From NCBI GenBank assembly GCA_963991775.1, contig CAXDRM010000085.1, forward strand, positions 1 through 5,577: DNA of 5,577 nucleotides. Reading direction: 5' to 3'. This DNA is from CAXDRM01 sp963991775 (GTDB taxonomy: Bacteria > Pseudomonadota > Alphaproteobacteria > Rickettsiales > JABIRX01). Shown in pieces: positions 1 to 5,577 of the stretch (positions within the stretch are counted from its first letter, which is position 1; each line of letters starts with the position of its first letter). The notes under the pieces were generated by a model. The model saw only the letters and a list, made by a program, of their open reading frames with translations. It did no database searches and had not been told where the DNA came from. The translations under genes and the position numbers were made by a program.

Positions 1-1229
1 CTTGGATCAAGATTATAAATTGAAGCCGCTGTTTGTGGCACTGCTACAAAATCTTCGGTGGTACTTTCCGGTATAGTTTTTCCTAAAAATAAACCATATA
101 AAGCAGCACTAAAAATCAAACTATAGTTTAAGATTAAGAAGTAGAACAAACCATTTTGATTAAAAATAAAAATAAACAGAGCAGCCATTAATGGGCCAAT
201 AATTGCTCCAAGACTATTAGCTTGCAACAATGTTGCGCTGGCTTTTACAAACATACCAGGCTTCAAAAAATCATTAGCTAGAGATATAAATAATGAATAT
301 AGAGTATAAGAGAAACCACCAAAGATAATTGCCAAAATTAATAATGGTAGAGTGAGTTGTGTCGTAGAACTATTGCTGGTTAAGCCAACAATAAATATGG
401 CTGAGATAATAGTAACTAAGCAACAAATTGCTATGGCAATTCTCCGGTTAAATAAATCCGAAAATAAACCAACTGGCCACTGAAAAATTAGCGCACCCAC
501 AAAAGTTACAGCCATAAATAATGCTGCACTATGCACCGTAAAACCAGAATTCAAAATAAATAAAGCACCAAAAGCCCAAAATGCTCCAGCAGCAATACCA
601 TTAATTAAAGACCCAAATGCAGCTAAAGGAGAAGTTTGATAAAGCTTTTTAAGCGAGAAAGGCTCTGTATATATTTCTTCTGGTTGTTTAGCCTTACTTA
701 AAATTAATGGCACTAAAGAAATTGAAGCAAAAATTGAAACTAAACCAAATAATTCAAAGCTTTTTACAAAATCAACATTAACAAAAAGCTGTCCTACAAA
801 TAACCCCAAAAAATAAATAATCATATAAATTGAAAGAATACGGCCTCGATTCTCTTTAGAAGATAAAGCATTCAACCAGCTTTCAATAACAACAAAAGCA
901 CCTGAAATACAAAAACCATAAGCTAATTTAAGTAAAATCCAAAATAGAGGGTTAATGAATAAAATGTGAAAAATTGAAATAGTAGAGATAATTGATACTA
1001 AAGCTGCAAAGGTACGAATCTGTCCAACATTCTCAATTGATTTACTGGTAAAACGTGTACCTATAATAAAACCTAGAAAGTAACAAGAGCTCATAACTCC
1101 GATAGTTAGGTCACTGTAATTTTCTAGAGCACCACGCAAATTGATCAAAGTATTTTGTAAACCATGCCCCACAGATAAAATTGCAAAGCTAATCAGTAAT
1201 GAAGAGATGGATAAGACAGTAGATAACAT
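1..1229 (-). CDS. MFS transporter, YcaD-like, C-terminus cut by the window edge
   Basis: This is an inner-membrane major facilitator superfamily protein; the substrate cannot be told from sequence. About 409 residues are present with no stop before the left edge. Hydrophobic segments are spaced as expected for 12 transmembrane helices, starting at residues 7-30. The stretch at about 115-150 (IESWLN, then NRGRILSIYMIIYFLG, then GQLFV) closely resembles the E. coli YcaD region with VES, NRGR, YMMVYYVG and GQLLV. A motif-A-like loop, GLFSDLFNRR (about 254-263), lies between helices of the second half. The ATG at 1229 is firm because an in-frame TAG sits two codons upstream and the first helix follows at once. 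No strong ribosome site is visible. It lies 37 bp after the CsgG-like lipoprotein gene and is probably the last known member of the aroC run. YcaD-type proteins are about 380 residues, so little should be missing beyond the edge. Family confident, transport function unknown. Confidence 0.85.
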   Translation of the reverse strand, partial: MLSTVLSISSLLISFAILSVGHGLQNTLINLRGALENYSDLTIGVMSSCYFLGFIIGTRFTSKSIENVGQIRTFAALVSIISTISIFHILFINPLFWILLKLAYGFCISGAFVVIESWLNALSSKENRGRILSIYMIIYFLGLFVGQLFVNVDFVKSFELFGLVSIFASISLVPLILSKAKQPEEIYTEPFSLKKLYQTSPLAAFGSLINGIAAGAFWAFGALFILNSGFTVHSAALFMAVTFVGALIFQWPVGLFSDLFNRRIAIAICCLVTIISAIFIVGLTSNSSTTQLTLPLLILAIIFGGFSYTLYSLFISLANDFLKPGMFVKASATLLQANSLGAIIGPLMAALFIFIFNQNGLFYFLILNYSLIFSAALYGLFLGKTIPESTTEDFVAVPQTAASIYNLDP

Positions 1230-1266
1230 ATTCTAGATCATTAAATATGTTTGAGCTTTTAATAGT

Positions 1267-2265
1267 TTAATATTTAACCGTAACGTAATCACCAAGCTTA
1301 ATTTGATGAGCAATATTTTTATCTTTAACAATAATCCAAGCAGATTTGCTATTAATTAAATTAGTCACGATCGCTTTACCAATTTCAATTTCTTCAATTT
1401 CAACTTCGTCATTTAAAGGATTAATGATTTGATCTTTAGCAAAAATTCTAACTTTTTGACCATGTCTTAAAGCATCTTTTTTACCAAGATTAATCCGAAA
1501 AATTATCTGCTTTTTGTGACTACGTTTTTCTAAAATATAGCCTTTACGTAATGAAGAAAAATAATTTTTAAGAGCACGTTTTTTACTACCAACAGCACTC
1601 AAAGCAGCTTTACGTACCAAATTATCATCACGTTTAACAATCTGATCAGTATTGACTTTTTTAGTGAATAACAAACCATCAACTACCGCATCTTCTTTAC
1701 GCACCGCACTACCTTTTAATGGTATAACCTGTGTCACTTCTAGATTAGGTAATTTATAAATTTTTATATTACCTTCATAATTAGCAGTATAACGATGTTG
1801 CGCAGGTACTGAAGAAACTGAGCCATCTGGATTTACCCTAACAGATGAACCAGTATATTTATGCGCAAAACCTGCTGTGGCAATATTTCCTGAAACTGCA
1901 TAATCCGCACTAGCAGGTCCAGAATAAGTAGCCTCTCCTTTTAATTCATTAAGGGCAATTTCTTCTGCCAAGTTTTTAAAAGCTTTACGATCTAAAAGCT
2001 CAACTAATTTAGCACTCGCAAGTGTATTTTCTACAGCTGTGGCTAAAGTTTCACCAAGATTTGCTTGCTGGGCAATTTTACTATCACCGCTCGCAAAATT
2101 TAACACCACTATTTTAGGTGGCTTTTGTACAAAAGATTTTTTATCAAAATATTCAGCTTTTAAAATTGGTTGCTTTTCGAACTCTGCAAAATTTTTGATA
2201 GTTGGCGCACATGAAGCGCAAAACAGAAATGCAACCACCAAAATATTTTTTAATAATTTAACCAT
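1267..2265 (-). CDS. CsgG-like outer-membrane lipoprotein with FlgT-C-like C-terminal domain
   Basis: The 332-residue product starts with a lipoprotein signal peptide (KLLK, then a hydrophobic stretch) ending at CAS-C19. The lipobox has Cys rather than the usual Leu at -3. Ala at +2 predicts outer-membrane sorting. Residues about 50-135 resemble the CsgG/TolB-N-like fold: KIVVLNFASGD strand, NLGETLATAVENTLA helix, LVELLDR, a KNLAEE helix, then ADYAVSGNI. Residues about 240-332 resemble the FlgT C-terminal domain: IIFRINLGKKDALRHGQKV, a later IGKAIVTNL, SAWIIV and a closing IKLGDYVTV. These matches come from pattern memory. CsgG builds a secretion pore, while FlgO/FlgT-type relatives help anchor surface structures; which applies here is unknown, and no curli genes are seen. 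The start is well supported: TAGGAG (2275-2280) lies 9 bases before the ATG. The gene overlaps the end of the LPP20-type gene by 8 bp, so coupled translation and a shared function are likely. Confidence 0.8.
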   Translation of the reverse strand: MVKLLKNILVVAFLFCASCAPTIKNFAEFEKQPILKAEYFDKKSFVQKPPKIVVLNFASGDSKIAQQANLGETLATAVENTLASAKLVELLDRKAFKNLAEEIALNELKGEATYSGPASADYAVSGNIATAGFAHKYTGSSVRVNPDGSVSSVPAQHRYTANYEGNIKIYKLPNLEVTQVIPLKGSAVRKEDAVVDGLLFTKKVNTDQIVKRDDNLVRKAALSAVGSKKRALKNYFSSLRKGYILEKRSHKKQIIFRINLGKKDALRHGQKVRIFAKDQIINPLNDEVEIEEIEIGKAIVTNLINSKSAWIIVKDKNIAHQIKLGDYVTVKY

Positions 2266-3250
2266 CTATTTTTACTCCTAAAATATTTAATAATTTTTGC
2301 TCTGCTAATTGCTTCGTTAATTTCTCTAAAGCATTATCTATAGCAGAATTTTCATCAATCACTGAAGAACCAGAAATAATCAATTTGTTACTCGCCAATT
2401 GATTACCATAATGCTCTAATAATCTTAAGGTTAAGGTAATTTTTACTTGATAAGCACCATAGATTTTTTGCTGTTTGGTGACTGTGTTAATTTTTATCTG
2501 GGGCTGACCTTGATCATCACTTGCTAATTGTTTTACCACCACGAAATTTTGTTGATTAACTTGCTTAGCAAAAATATCTGCAAATCTTTGATCAGCTGGT
2601 TTAGCTACAATTTGAAATTTTAATTTTTGTTTATTGACTAAAGCAGCTTGGCTAAGGTCAGAAATAATTTTTTGATATGGTGCACGCAAAGAATCATTTG
2701 TGCCCAAAGTTTTTAACATAGCGAGCTTTTCTTGAGCTTCAGCTAAGGTTGGTGCTAATTGGGCAAAAATAATAAAATTTTTAGCTAAGCTAGTATTTTT
2801 ATTAGCTTGATATTGTTGGGTAATTTTATTAGTTAATTGCTCTAGCTCAGTCAAGAATTGTTCGATTAATTCAGCTCGACTGACACGTACCTGTACATAA
2901 ATTTTATCAGCTATTTTTTCTGTTTGTAGATTTTCAAAATTCTCAAATTTGATTTTATTAAGCTGAGTAGTAATTTTATTATCTGATCTTGTTTCATAAA
3001 GCTCTTGCTCATTAACAATATTTTGCTGCTGACGCAACTCATATTCTGCAGCAATAGTAATGGCTAATTTCTCTGCCAAAGCTTTTAAAGCTAATTTTTC
3101 TGCTTGCTCTAATGATCCTGCATAAGCAACACCATAAAGATAATTTGCGTCATTAGCTTGAGGTTTTAAATACCAATTAGGCAGTTTATCAGCATAATTT
3201 TGACTACAGCTATTCAGCAAGAAAATAAGGACTAAAAATAAGTAACGCAT
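2258..3250 (-). CDS. LPP20-family outer-membrane lipoprotein
   Basis: The 330-residue product begins with a short lipoprotein signal peptide (hydrophobic residues 3-12) and lipobox LNS-C15; Ser at +2 predicts the outer membrane. Residues about 24-130 have the layout of LPP20 (PF02169-type) proteins: P-x-W near the mature N-terminus, YLYGVAYAGSLEQAEKLALK, a long helix with KALAEKLAITI, and a closing strand IYVQVRVSRAEL. This family includes Helicobacter LPP20 and Vibrio FlgP. Residues about 130-210 look helical and Gln/Lys/Leu-rich. Residues about 210-330 look like a second alpha/beta domain (KFQIVAKP, YQVKITLTLRLLE, then a helix with NALEKLTKQL). Function is not established; a structural or assembly role in the envelope is the usual expectation. 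No ribosome site is visible before the ATG, which shares its A with the aroC stop (TAATG), so translation probably depends on reinitiation after aroC. It overlaps the next lipoprotein gene by 8 bp. Family call by recognition only. Confidence 0.8.
   Translation of the reverse strand: MRYLFLVLIFLLNSCSQNYADKLPNWYLKPQANDANYLYGVAYAGSLEQAEKLALKALAEKLAITIAAEYELRQQQNIVNEQELYETRSDNKITTQLNKIKFENFENLQTEKIADKIYVQVRVSRAELIEQFLTELEQLTNKITQQYQANKNTSLAKNFIIFAQLAPTLAEAQEKLAMLKTLGTNDSLRAPYQKIISDLSQAALVNKQKLKFQIVAKPADQRFADIFAKQVNQQNFVVVKQLASDDQGQPQIKINTVTKQQKIYGAYQVKITLTLRLLEHYGNQLASNKLIISGSSVIDENSAIDNALEKLTKQLAEQKLLNILGVKIDG
2275..2280 (-). promoter_or_regulatory. Ribosome binding site of the CsgG-like gene
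   Basis: TAGGAG on the minus strand lies 9 bases before the ATG at 2265 and inside the last codons of the upstream LPP20-type gene. It is the clearest Shine-Dalgarno sequence in the aroC run and fixes the start of the CsgG-like gene. It also implies that ribosomes finishing the upstream gene pass directly over it. Confidence 0.7.
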
Positions 3251-4317
3251 TATTTAAGCATTTTTTGTTTCATTAAACTATCCGCCAAGACGCAAGCTAA
3301 CATTGCCTCAGCTACTGGTACTGCTCTAATTCCTACACATGGATCATGTCTTCCTTTGGTTGAAATGCTAGTCGACTGACCTTTAATATCGATAGTTTTT
3401 CTTTCTTGTAAAATAGAGCTGGTAGGCTTCACTACAAAACGTGCTACTACATCTTGCCCTGAACTAATACCACCTAAAATACCTCCAGCATTATTATTAC
3501 TAAATTTTACCTGACCATCTTCTATGAAAATTTCATCAGCATTTTCTTCGCCACTTAAACCATGCGCTTCATCACCAGCACCAATCTCAACAGATTTTAC
3601 TGCATTGATGCTCATTAAAGCAGAAGCTATTTTAGCATCTAATTTATCGTAAATTGGATCACCTAAACCAACAGGCACATTACTAGCTCTAACCTCAATT
3701 TTAGCACCAATTGAACTGCCTGATTTTCTGATACCAACTAAATAATCCTCTAATTGTGGCACAAGATTTTTGTCTGGACAGAAAAAAGGATTCTCTAAAA
3801 TCTCAGCATCTTGCCAATTAGCATAATCAATTTGTAAATCACCCATTGCCACTAAACCAGCAGTGATTTTTATTTGCGACCCTAGAATTTTGCGCGCCAC
3901 CGCGCCTGCTGCAACACGCATTGCTGTTTCACGTGCTGAAGAACGACCGCCACCACGATAATCTCTAATACCATATTTATGAAAATAAGTATAATCAGCA
4001 TGACCCGGACGAAATTTATCTTTAATGTCACCATAATCTTTACTACGCTGATCCTGATTATAAATAATGAGTGAAATTGGCGTACCGGTAGTATAGCCTT
4101 CAAATACTCCGGAAAGAATTTCTACTTGATCAGCTTCATTGCGCTGCGTAGTGAATTTTGATTGTCCAGGTTTACGTAGGTCTAAAAAGGGTTGAATATC
4201 TGCTTCGCTAAGTTCAAGCATCGGAGGTACACCGTCAATAACACAGCCTATGGCCTTGCCATGACTTTCTCCCCAACTTGTATATCTAAAAACATCGCCA
4301 AATGAATTACTCGCCAT
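3250..4317 (-). CDS. aroC: Chorismate synthase
   Basis: AroC converts 5-enolpyruvylshikimate-3-phosphate to chorismate, the last step of the shikimate pathway, using reduced FMN in the cytoplasm. The protein has 355 residues, near the usual 350-370, so it looks complete. All three family signatures are present: GESHG at 16-20 with the conserved His19, RPGHADYTY around the conserved His106 followed by YRGGGRSSARETAMRVAAG at 120-138, and GRHDPCVGIRAVP near the C-terminus (RHDPC at 323-327). The FMN-site region with LRKPGQSKFTTQR is also intact. The ATG at 4317 puts SFGDVFRYTSWGESHG at the expected distance from the N-terminus; the upstream ribosome site is weak. It appears to head the run, with the LPP20-type lipoprotein gene starting on the last base of its stop codon. 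The sequence flavour (TSWGESHG, KDYGDI, NPFFCPD) is alphaproteobacterial. Identity is very secure. Confidence 0.98.
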   Translation of the reverse strand: MASNSFGDVFRYTSWGESHGKAIGCVIDGVPPMLELSEADIQPFLDLRKPGQSKFTTQRNEADQVEILSGVFEGYTTGTPISLIIYNQDQRSKDYGDIKDKFRPGHADYTYFHKYGIRDYRGGGRSSARETAMRVAAGAVARKILGSQIKITAGLVAMGDLQIDYANWQDAEILENPFFCPDKNLVPQLEDYLVGIRKSGSSIGAKIEVRASNVPVGLGDPIYDKLDAKIASALMSINAVKSVEIGAGDEAHGLSGEENADEIFIEDGQVKFSNNNAGGILGGISSGQDVVARFVVKPTSSILQERKTIDIKGQSTSISTKGRHDPCVGIRAVPVAEAMLACVLADSLMKQKMLK

Positions 4318-4429
4318 TTTCTGTATTTTGTAACTTTATCTATAGACCATTGATCCTACTATAACGCTCTATTTTTTACAATTTTTATATTGGTTAAATC
4401 TAGTCGCAAATTTTTAATGTTTTGCACTA
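4318..4429 (-). promoter_or_regulatory. Intergenic region, possible weak promoter for aroC
   Basis: This 112-bp, very AT-rich gap is the only sizeable non-coding stretch before aroC and the likely place for its promoter. A TATAGT on the minus strand (4358-4363) could be a -10 box, about 40 bases before the ATG. A TTGTAA lies upstream of it but only 11 bases away, too close for a normal -35. I found no convincing -35, operator or terminator with a T-run, so the promoter is tentative and read-through from the upstream gene remains possible. Confidence 0.3.
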
Positions 4430-5575
4430 TTAACGCTGGCCGGCTTGTGATACAACAGCATCTACGCTTCCTGTTCTTCCACAAGAACTAATTACTCTCG
4501 ATAACCAACTTGCTTCTCTTGGTGCTGCTGTAACATCAACACCGCCATCATTTGTTTCAGAAATATTAGGTGATTCACTTAAAGTCGGTAACCGAACTTC
4601 TCCTGCTGCTGCAGCAACATCAACACCGCCATCATTTGTTTCAGAAATATTAAGCGTTTCTCTTAAAATTTGAACATCAAAATCTAACTCTACAAATTGT
4701 GCCATAAATATATCCAAATCATTCCTTGCTAATTCCGGAAAACGTACAAAAAGCTCTTCCAATTTATTGCTACTGATTAACTCTCTTAACAATACAAGTT
4801 TTTGAAAGTACGTCTCAACAAATTGAGACTTCTCATTTACGAAATTATCAAAACTCTGCAATGAATAAGCTTCAAGACTACTAGTATTATGACGCCTTGG
4901 GTGAAGCTGTCGTAATTCAGCAAAACTTATTTTCTCAACTGCAAGTTCATCAGCTGGTATAGCCACATAGGAATCTTCTTGATTAGCTTGTGCTCCAGGC
5001 AAAATTCTATTCGCTACCTGATTAATTCGTTGTGCCAAACTTTTCTCATTAGAAAGATTTTCTCTACTAGTATGATGATAATCTGCTTGTGGTATCTGAC
5101 GCTGAATTAATTCTTGATGTTTATCTAATTCACTCCTAATTTTAGTTATAAAACCATTGAGGATTGCTGGAATGCCTGCATTTCGAAACTTATCATCTTT
5201 AAACAAAACATTTTTTTGTATTTTATCGGATATATCTTTTACAGCATCATGAAATGTCATAGCTTCTAGTAAGTACATATCACTTATTTTCTTGTCTTTT
5301 AATGAATGAACAAATGTTAGTTTATTTTGTAATGTCTGTATAAAGTCTGAATGTCCGTAATAAAATGTTACTTCATCAACTATTTCCTGAAAATACACTC
5401 TTTTTTGTTCGATATCTCTTGCGTTTAAAAGTTTTTCTCCTGTCTGATTTACAAATAGTTTTAAATGCGCAGGTATGGCTAGAAACTCAGGCCTTTCTAC
5501 TACTTCTACTGCTGCTGCTGAAGTGTAGCGTAAACATACATAGGTAACAGGTGTTGCCAGACATAGGTAACAGTT
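4430..5575 (-). CDS. Uncharacterised protein, 5' end missing or interrupted; C-terminal 28-residue tandem repeat
   Basis: I do not recognise this gene. The stop is the TAA at 4430-4432. A GTG at 5398 would give 322 residues, but it lacks a good ribosome site and the frame stays open for 59 more codons to the window edge without any ATG, GTG or TTG. The added stretch down to about 5520 reads like real protein (for example FLAIPAHLKLFVNQTGEKLL), so the real N-terminus probably lies further upstream. The last part, from about 5524 outward, may be insertion-sequence DNA, in which case this is a 5'-truncated gene. The predicted product is soluble, with no signal peptide or membrane helix in view, and is rich in charged, likely helical segments. 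Near the C-terminus, NISETNDGGVDV occurs twice, 28 residues apart, followed by a Ser/Gly-rich tail. It ends 112 bp before aroC on the same strand. A secreted effector is possible but unsupported. Confidence 0.6.
   Translation of the reverse strand, partial: NCYLCLATPVTYVCLRYTSAAAVEVVERPEFLAIPAHLKLFVNQTGEKLLNARDIEQKRVYFQEIVDEVTFYYGHSDFIQTLQNKLTFVHSLKDKKISDMYLLEAMTFHDAVKDISDKIQKNVLFKDDKFRNAGIPAILNGFITKIRSELDKHQELIQRQIPQADYHHTSRENLSNEKSLAQRINQVANRILPGAQANQEDSYVAIPADELAVEKISFAELRQLHPRRHNTSSLEAYSLQSFDNFVNEKSQFVETYFQKLVLLRELISSNKLEELFVRFPELARNDLDIFMAQFVELDFDVQILRETLNISETNDGGVDVAAAAGEVRLPTLSESPNISETNDGGVDVTAAPREASWLSRVISSCGRTGSVDAVVSQAGQR
4499..4666 (-). repeat. Two 84-bp in-frame tandem repeats
   Basis: Units run from 4666 to 4583 and from 4582 to 4499 on the minus strand. 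A 37-bp core is identical in both (4616-4652 and 4532-4568), while the flanks have diverged. Each unit encodes 28 residues sharing L-x-E then NISETNDGGVDV, followed by Ala-rich sequence and a Glu. Since 84 is a multiple of three the duplication keeps the frame. Perfect core identity with eroded edges suggests a fairly recent duplication or selection on the core. Confidence 0.9.
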
Positions 5576-5577
5576 TT
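5524..5577 (+). mobile_element. Possible end of an IS481-like insertion sequence, continuing beyond the window
   Basis: Two copies of a 16-bp motif, CA[T/G]ACATAGGTAACAG, sit at 5535-5550 and 5558-5573. They match at 15 of 16 positions with a 23-bp period. From memory, paired ACATRGGTAACA motifs, often preceded by CCGG or CCAG as here, are found at the ends of IS481-family elements just before the transposase gene. A TGT at 5524 would fit the usual TGT terminus. In that orientation a transposase would lie on the plus strand to the right of this window. No transposase, partner end or target duplication can be seen, so both the identity and the boundary are tentative. Confidence 0.4.
5535..5573. 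repeat. Pair of 16-bp direct repeats, 23-bp period
   Basis: The copies at 5535-5550 and 5558-5573 differ at one base (T or G at the third position) and share 13 consecutive bases, ACATAGGTAACAG, exactly. Seven bases (GTGTTGC) separate them. The spacing of about two helical turns would suit binding by a protein such as a transposase. Only two copies are visible, so further copies beyond the edge cannot be excluded. Confidence 0.85.

Noticed and set aside
1230..1266. Terminator or promoter between the CsgG-like gene and the MFS gene
   Set aside because: The 37-bp gap is AT-rich and shows neither a GC-rich stem nor a credible -35/-10 pair.
2039..2281. 80-codon plus-strand open frame with a methionine start
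   Set aside because: It lies antisense within the CsgG-like lipoprotein gene, whose frame, signal peptide and ribosome site are all convincing. Its translation shows no recognisable features.
3882..4103. 73-codon minus-strand open frame inside aroC
   Set aside because: It is an out-of-frame reading of the conserved AroC core and has low-complexity hydrophobic sequence.
4406..4425. Possible terminator hairpin, GCAAA pairing with TTTGC, after the unknown gene
   Set aside because: The stem is only 5 bp with a 10-base loop and no T-run follows on the minus strand, so it is too weak to call.
5365..5547. 60-codon plus-strand open frame with a leucine run
   Set aside because: The leucine run is the antisense frame of GCA (alanine) and GTA (valine) codons in the minus-strand gene, so it is a composition artefact.
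5535..5573. CRISPR-like repeat-spacer pattern
   Set aside because: The units are 16 bp with a 7-bp gap and only two copies, unlike a CRISPR array; an insertion-sequence end or protein-binding site fits better.

Overview
The window is AT-rich and densely packed, and every real gene lies on the minus strand. The best taxonomic clue is chorismate synthase. Its N-terminal TSWGESHG, the KDYGDIKDKFRPGHADYTY stretch and a mid-protein NPFFCPD match what I recall of alphaproteobacterial AroC better than gammaproteobacterial AroC. Together with the low GC this suggests an AT-rich alphaproteobacterium, perhaps a host-associated Rickettsiales or Holosporales type. That placement is inference from memory, not a search.

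Reading in the direction of transcription (high to low coordinates): (1) The right edge, about 5524-5577, holds two copies of a 16-bp motif (15/16 identical, 23-bp period) that resemble the end of an IS481-like insertion sequence. (2) A gene of unknown function ends at 4430. Its frame stays open from there to the window edge, so the GTG at 5398 is probably not its true start and the gene may be cut by the putative element. Its C-terminus carries a 28-residue tandem duplication. (3) A 112-bp gap may hold a promoter. (4) A tight four-gene run follows: aroC (chorismate synthase), an LPP20-type lipoprotein, a CsgG-like lipoprotein with a FlgT-C-like tail, and an MFS transporter of the YcaD-like type that runs off the left edge.

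Junctions inside the run are very close: aroC and the LPP20 gene share one base (TAATG), the two lipoprotein genes overlap by 8 bp, and the transporter follows after 37 bp. No terminator is visible between them, so co-transcription and translational coupling are likely. AroC makes chorismate in the cytoplasm. The two lipoproteins have signal peptides and lipoboxes without Asp at +2, so outer-membrane anchoring is expected, and their pairing recalls the FlgO/FlgP/FlgT and CsgG-type envelope proteins. I see no tRNA, rRNA, CRISPR array or riboswitch.
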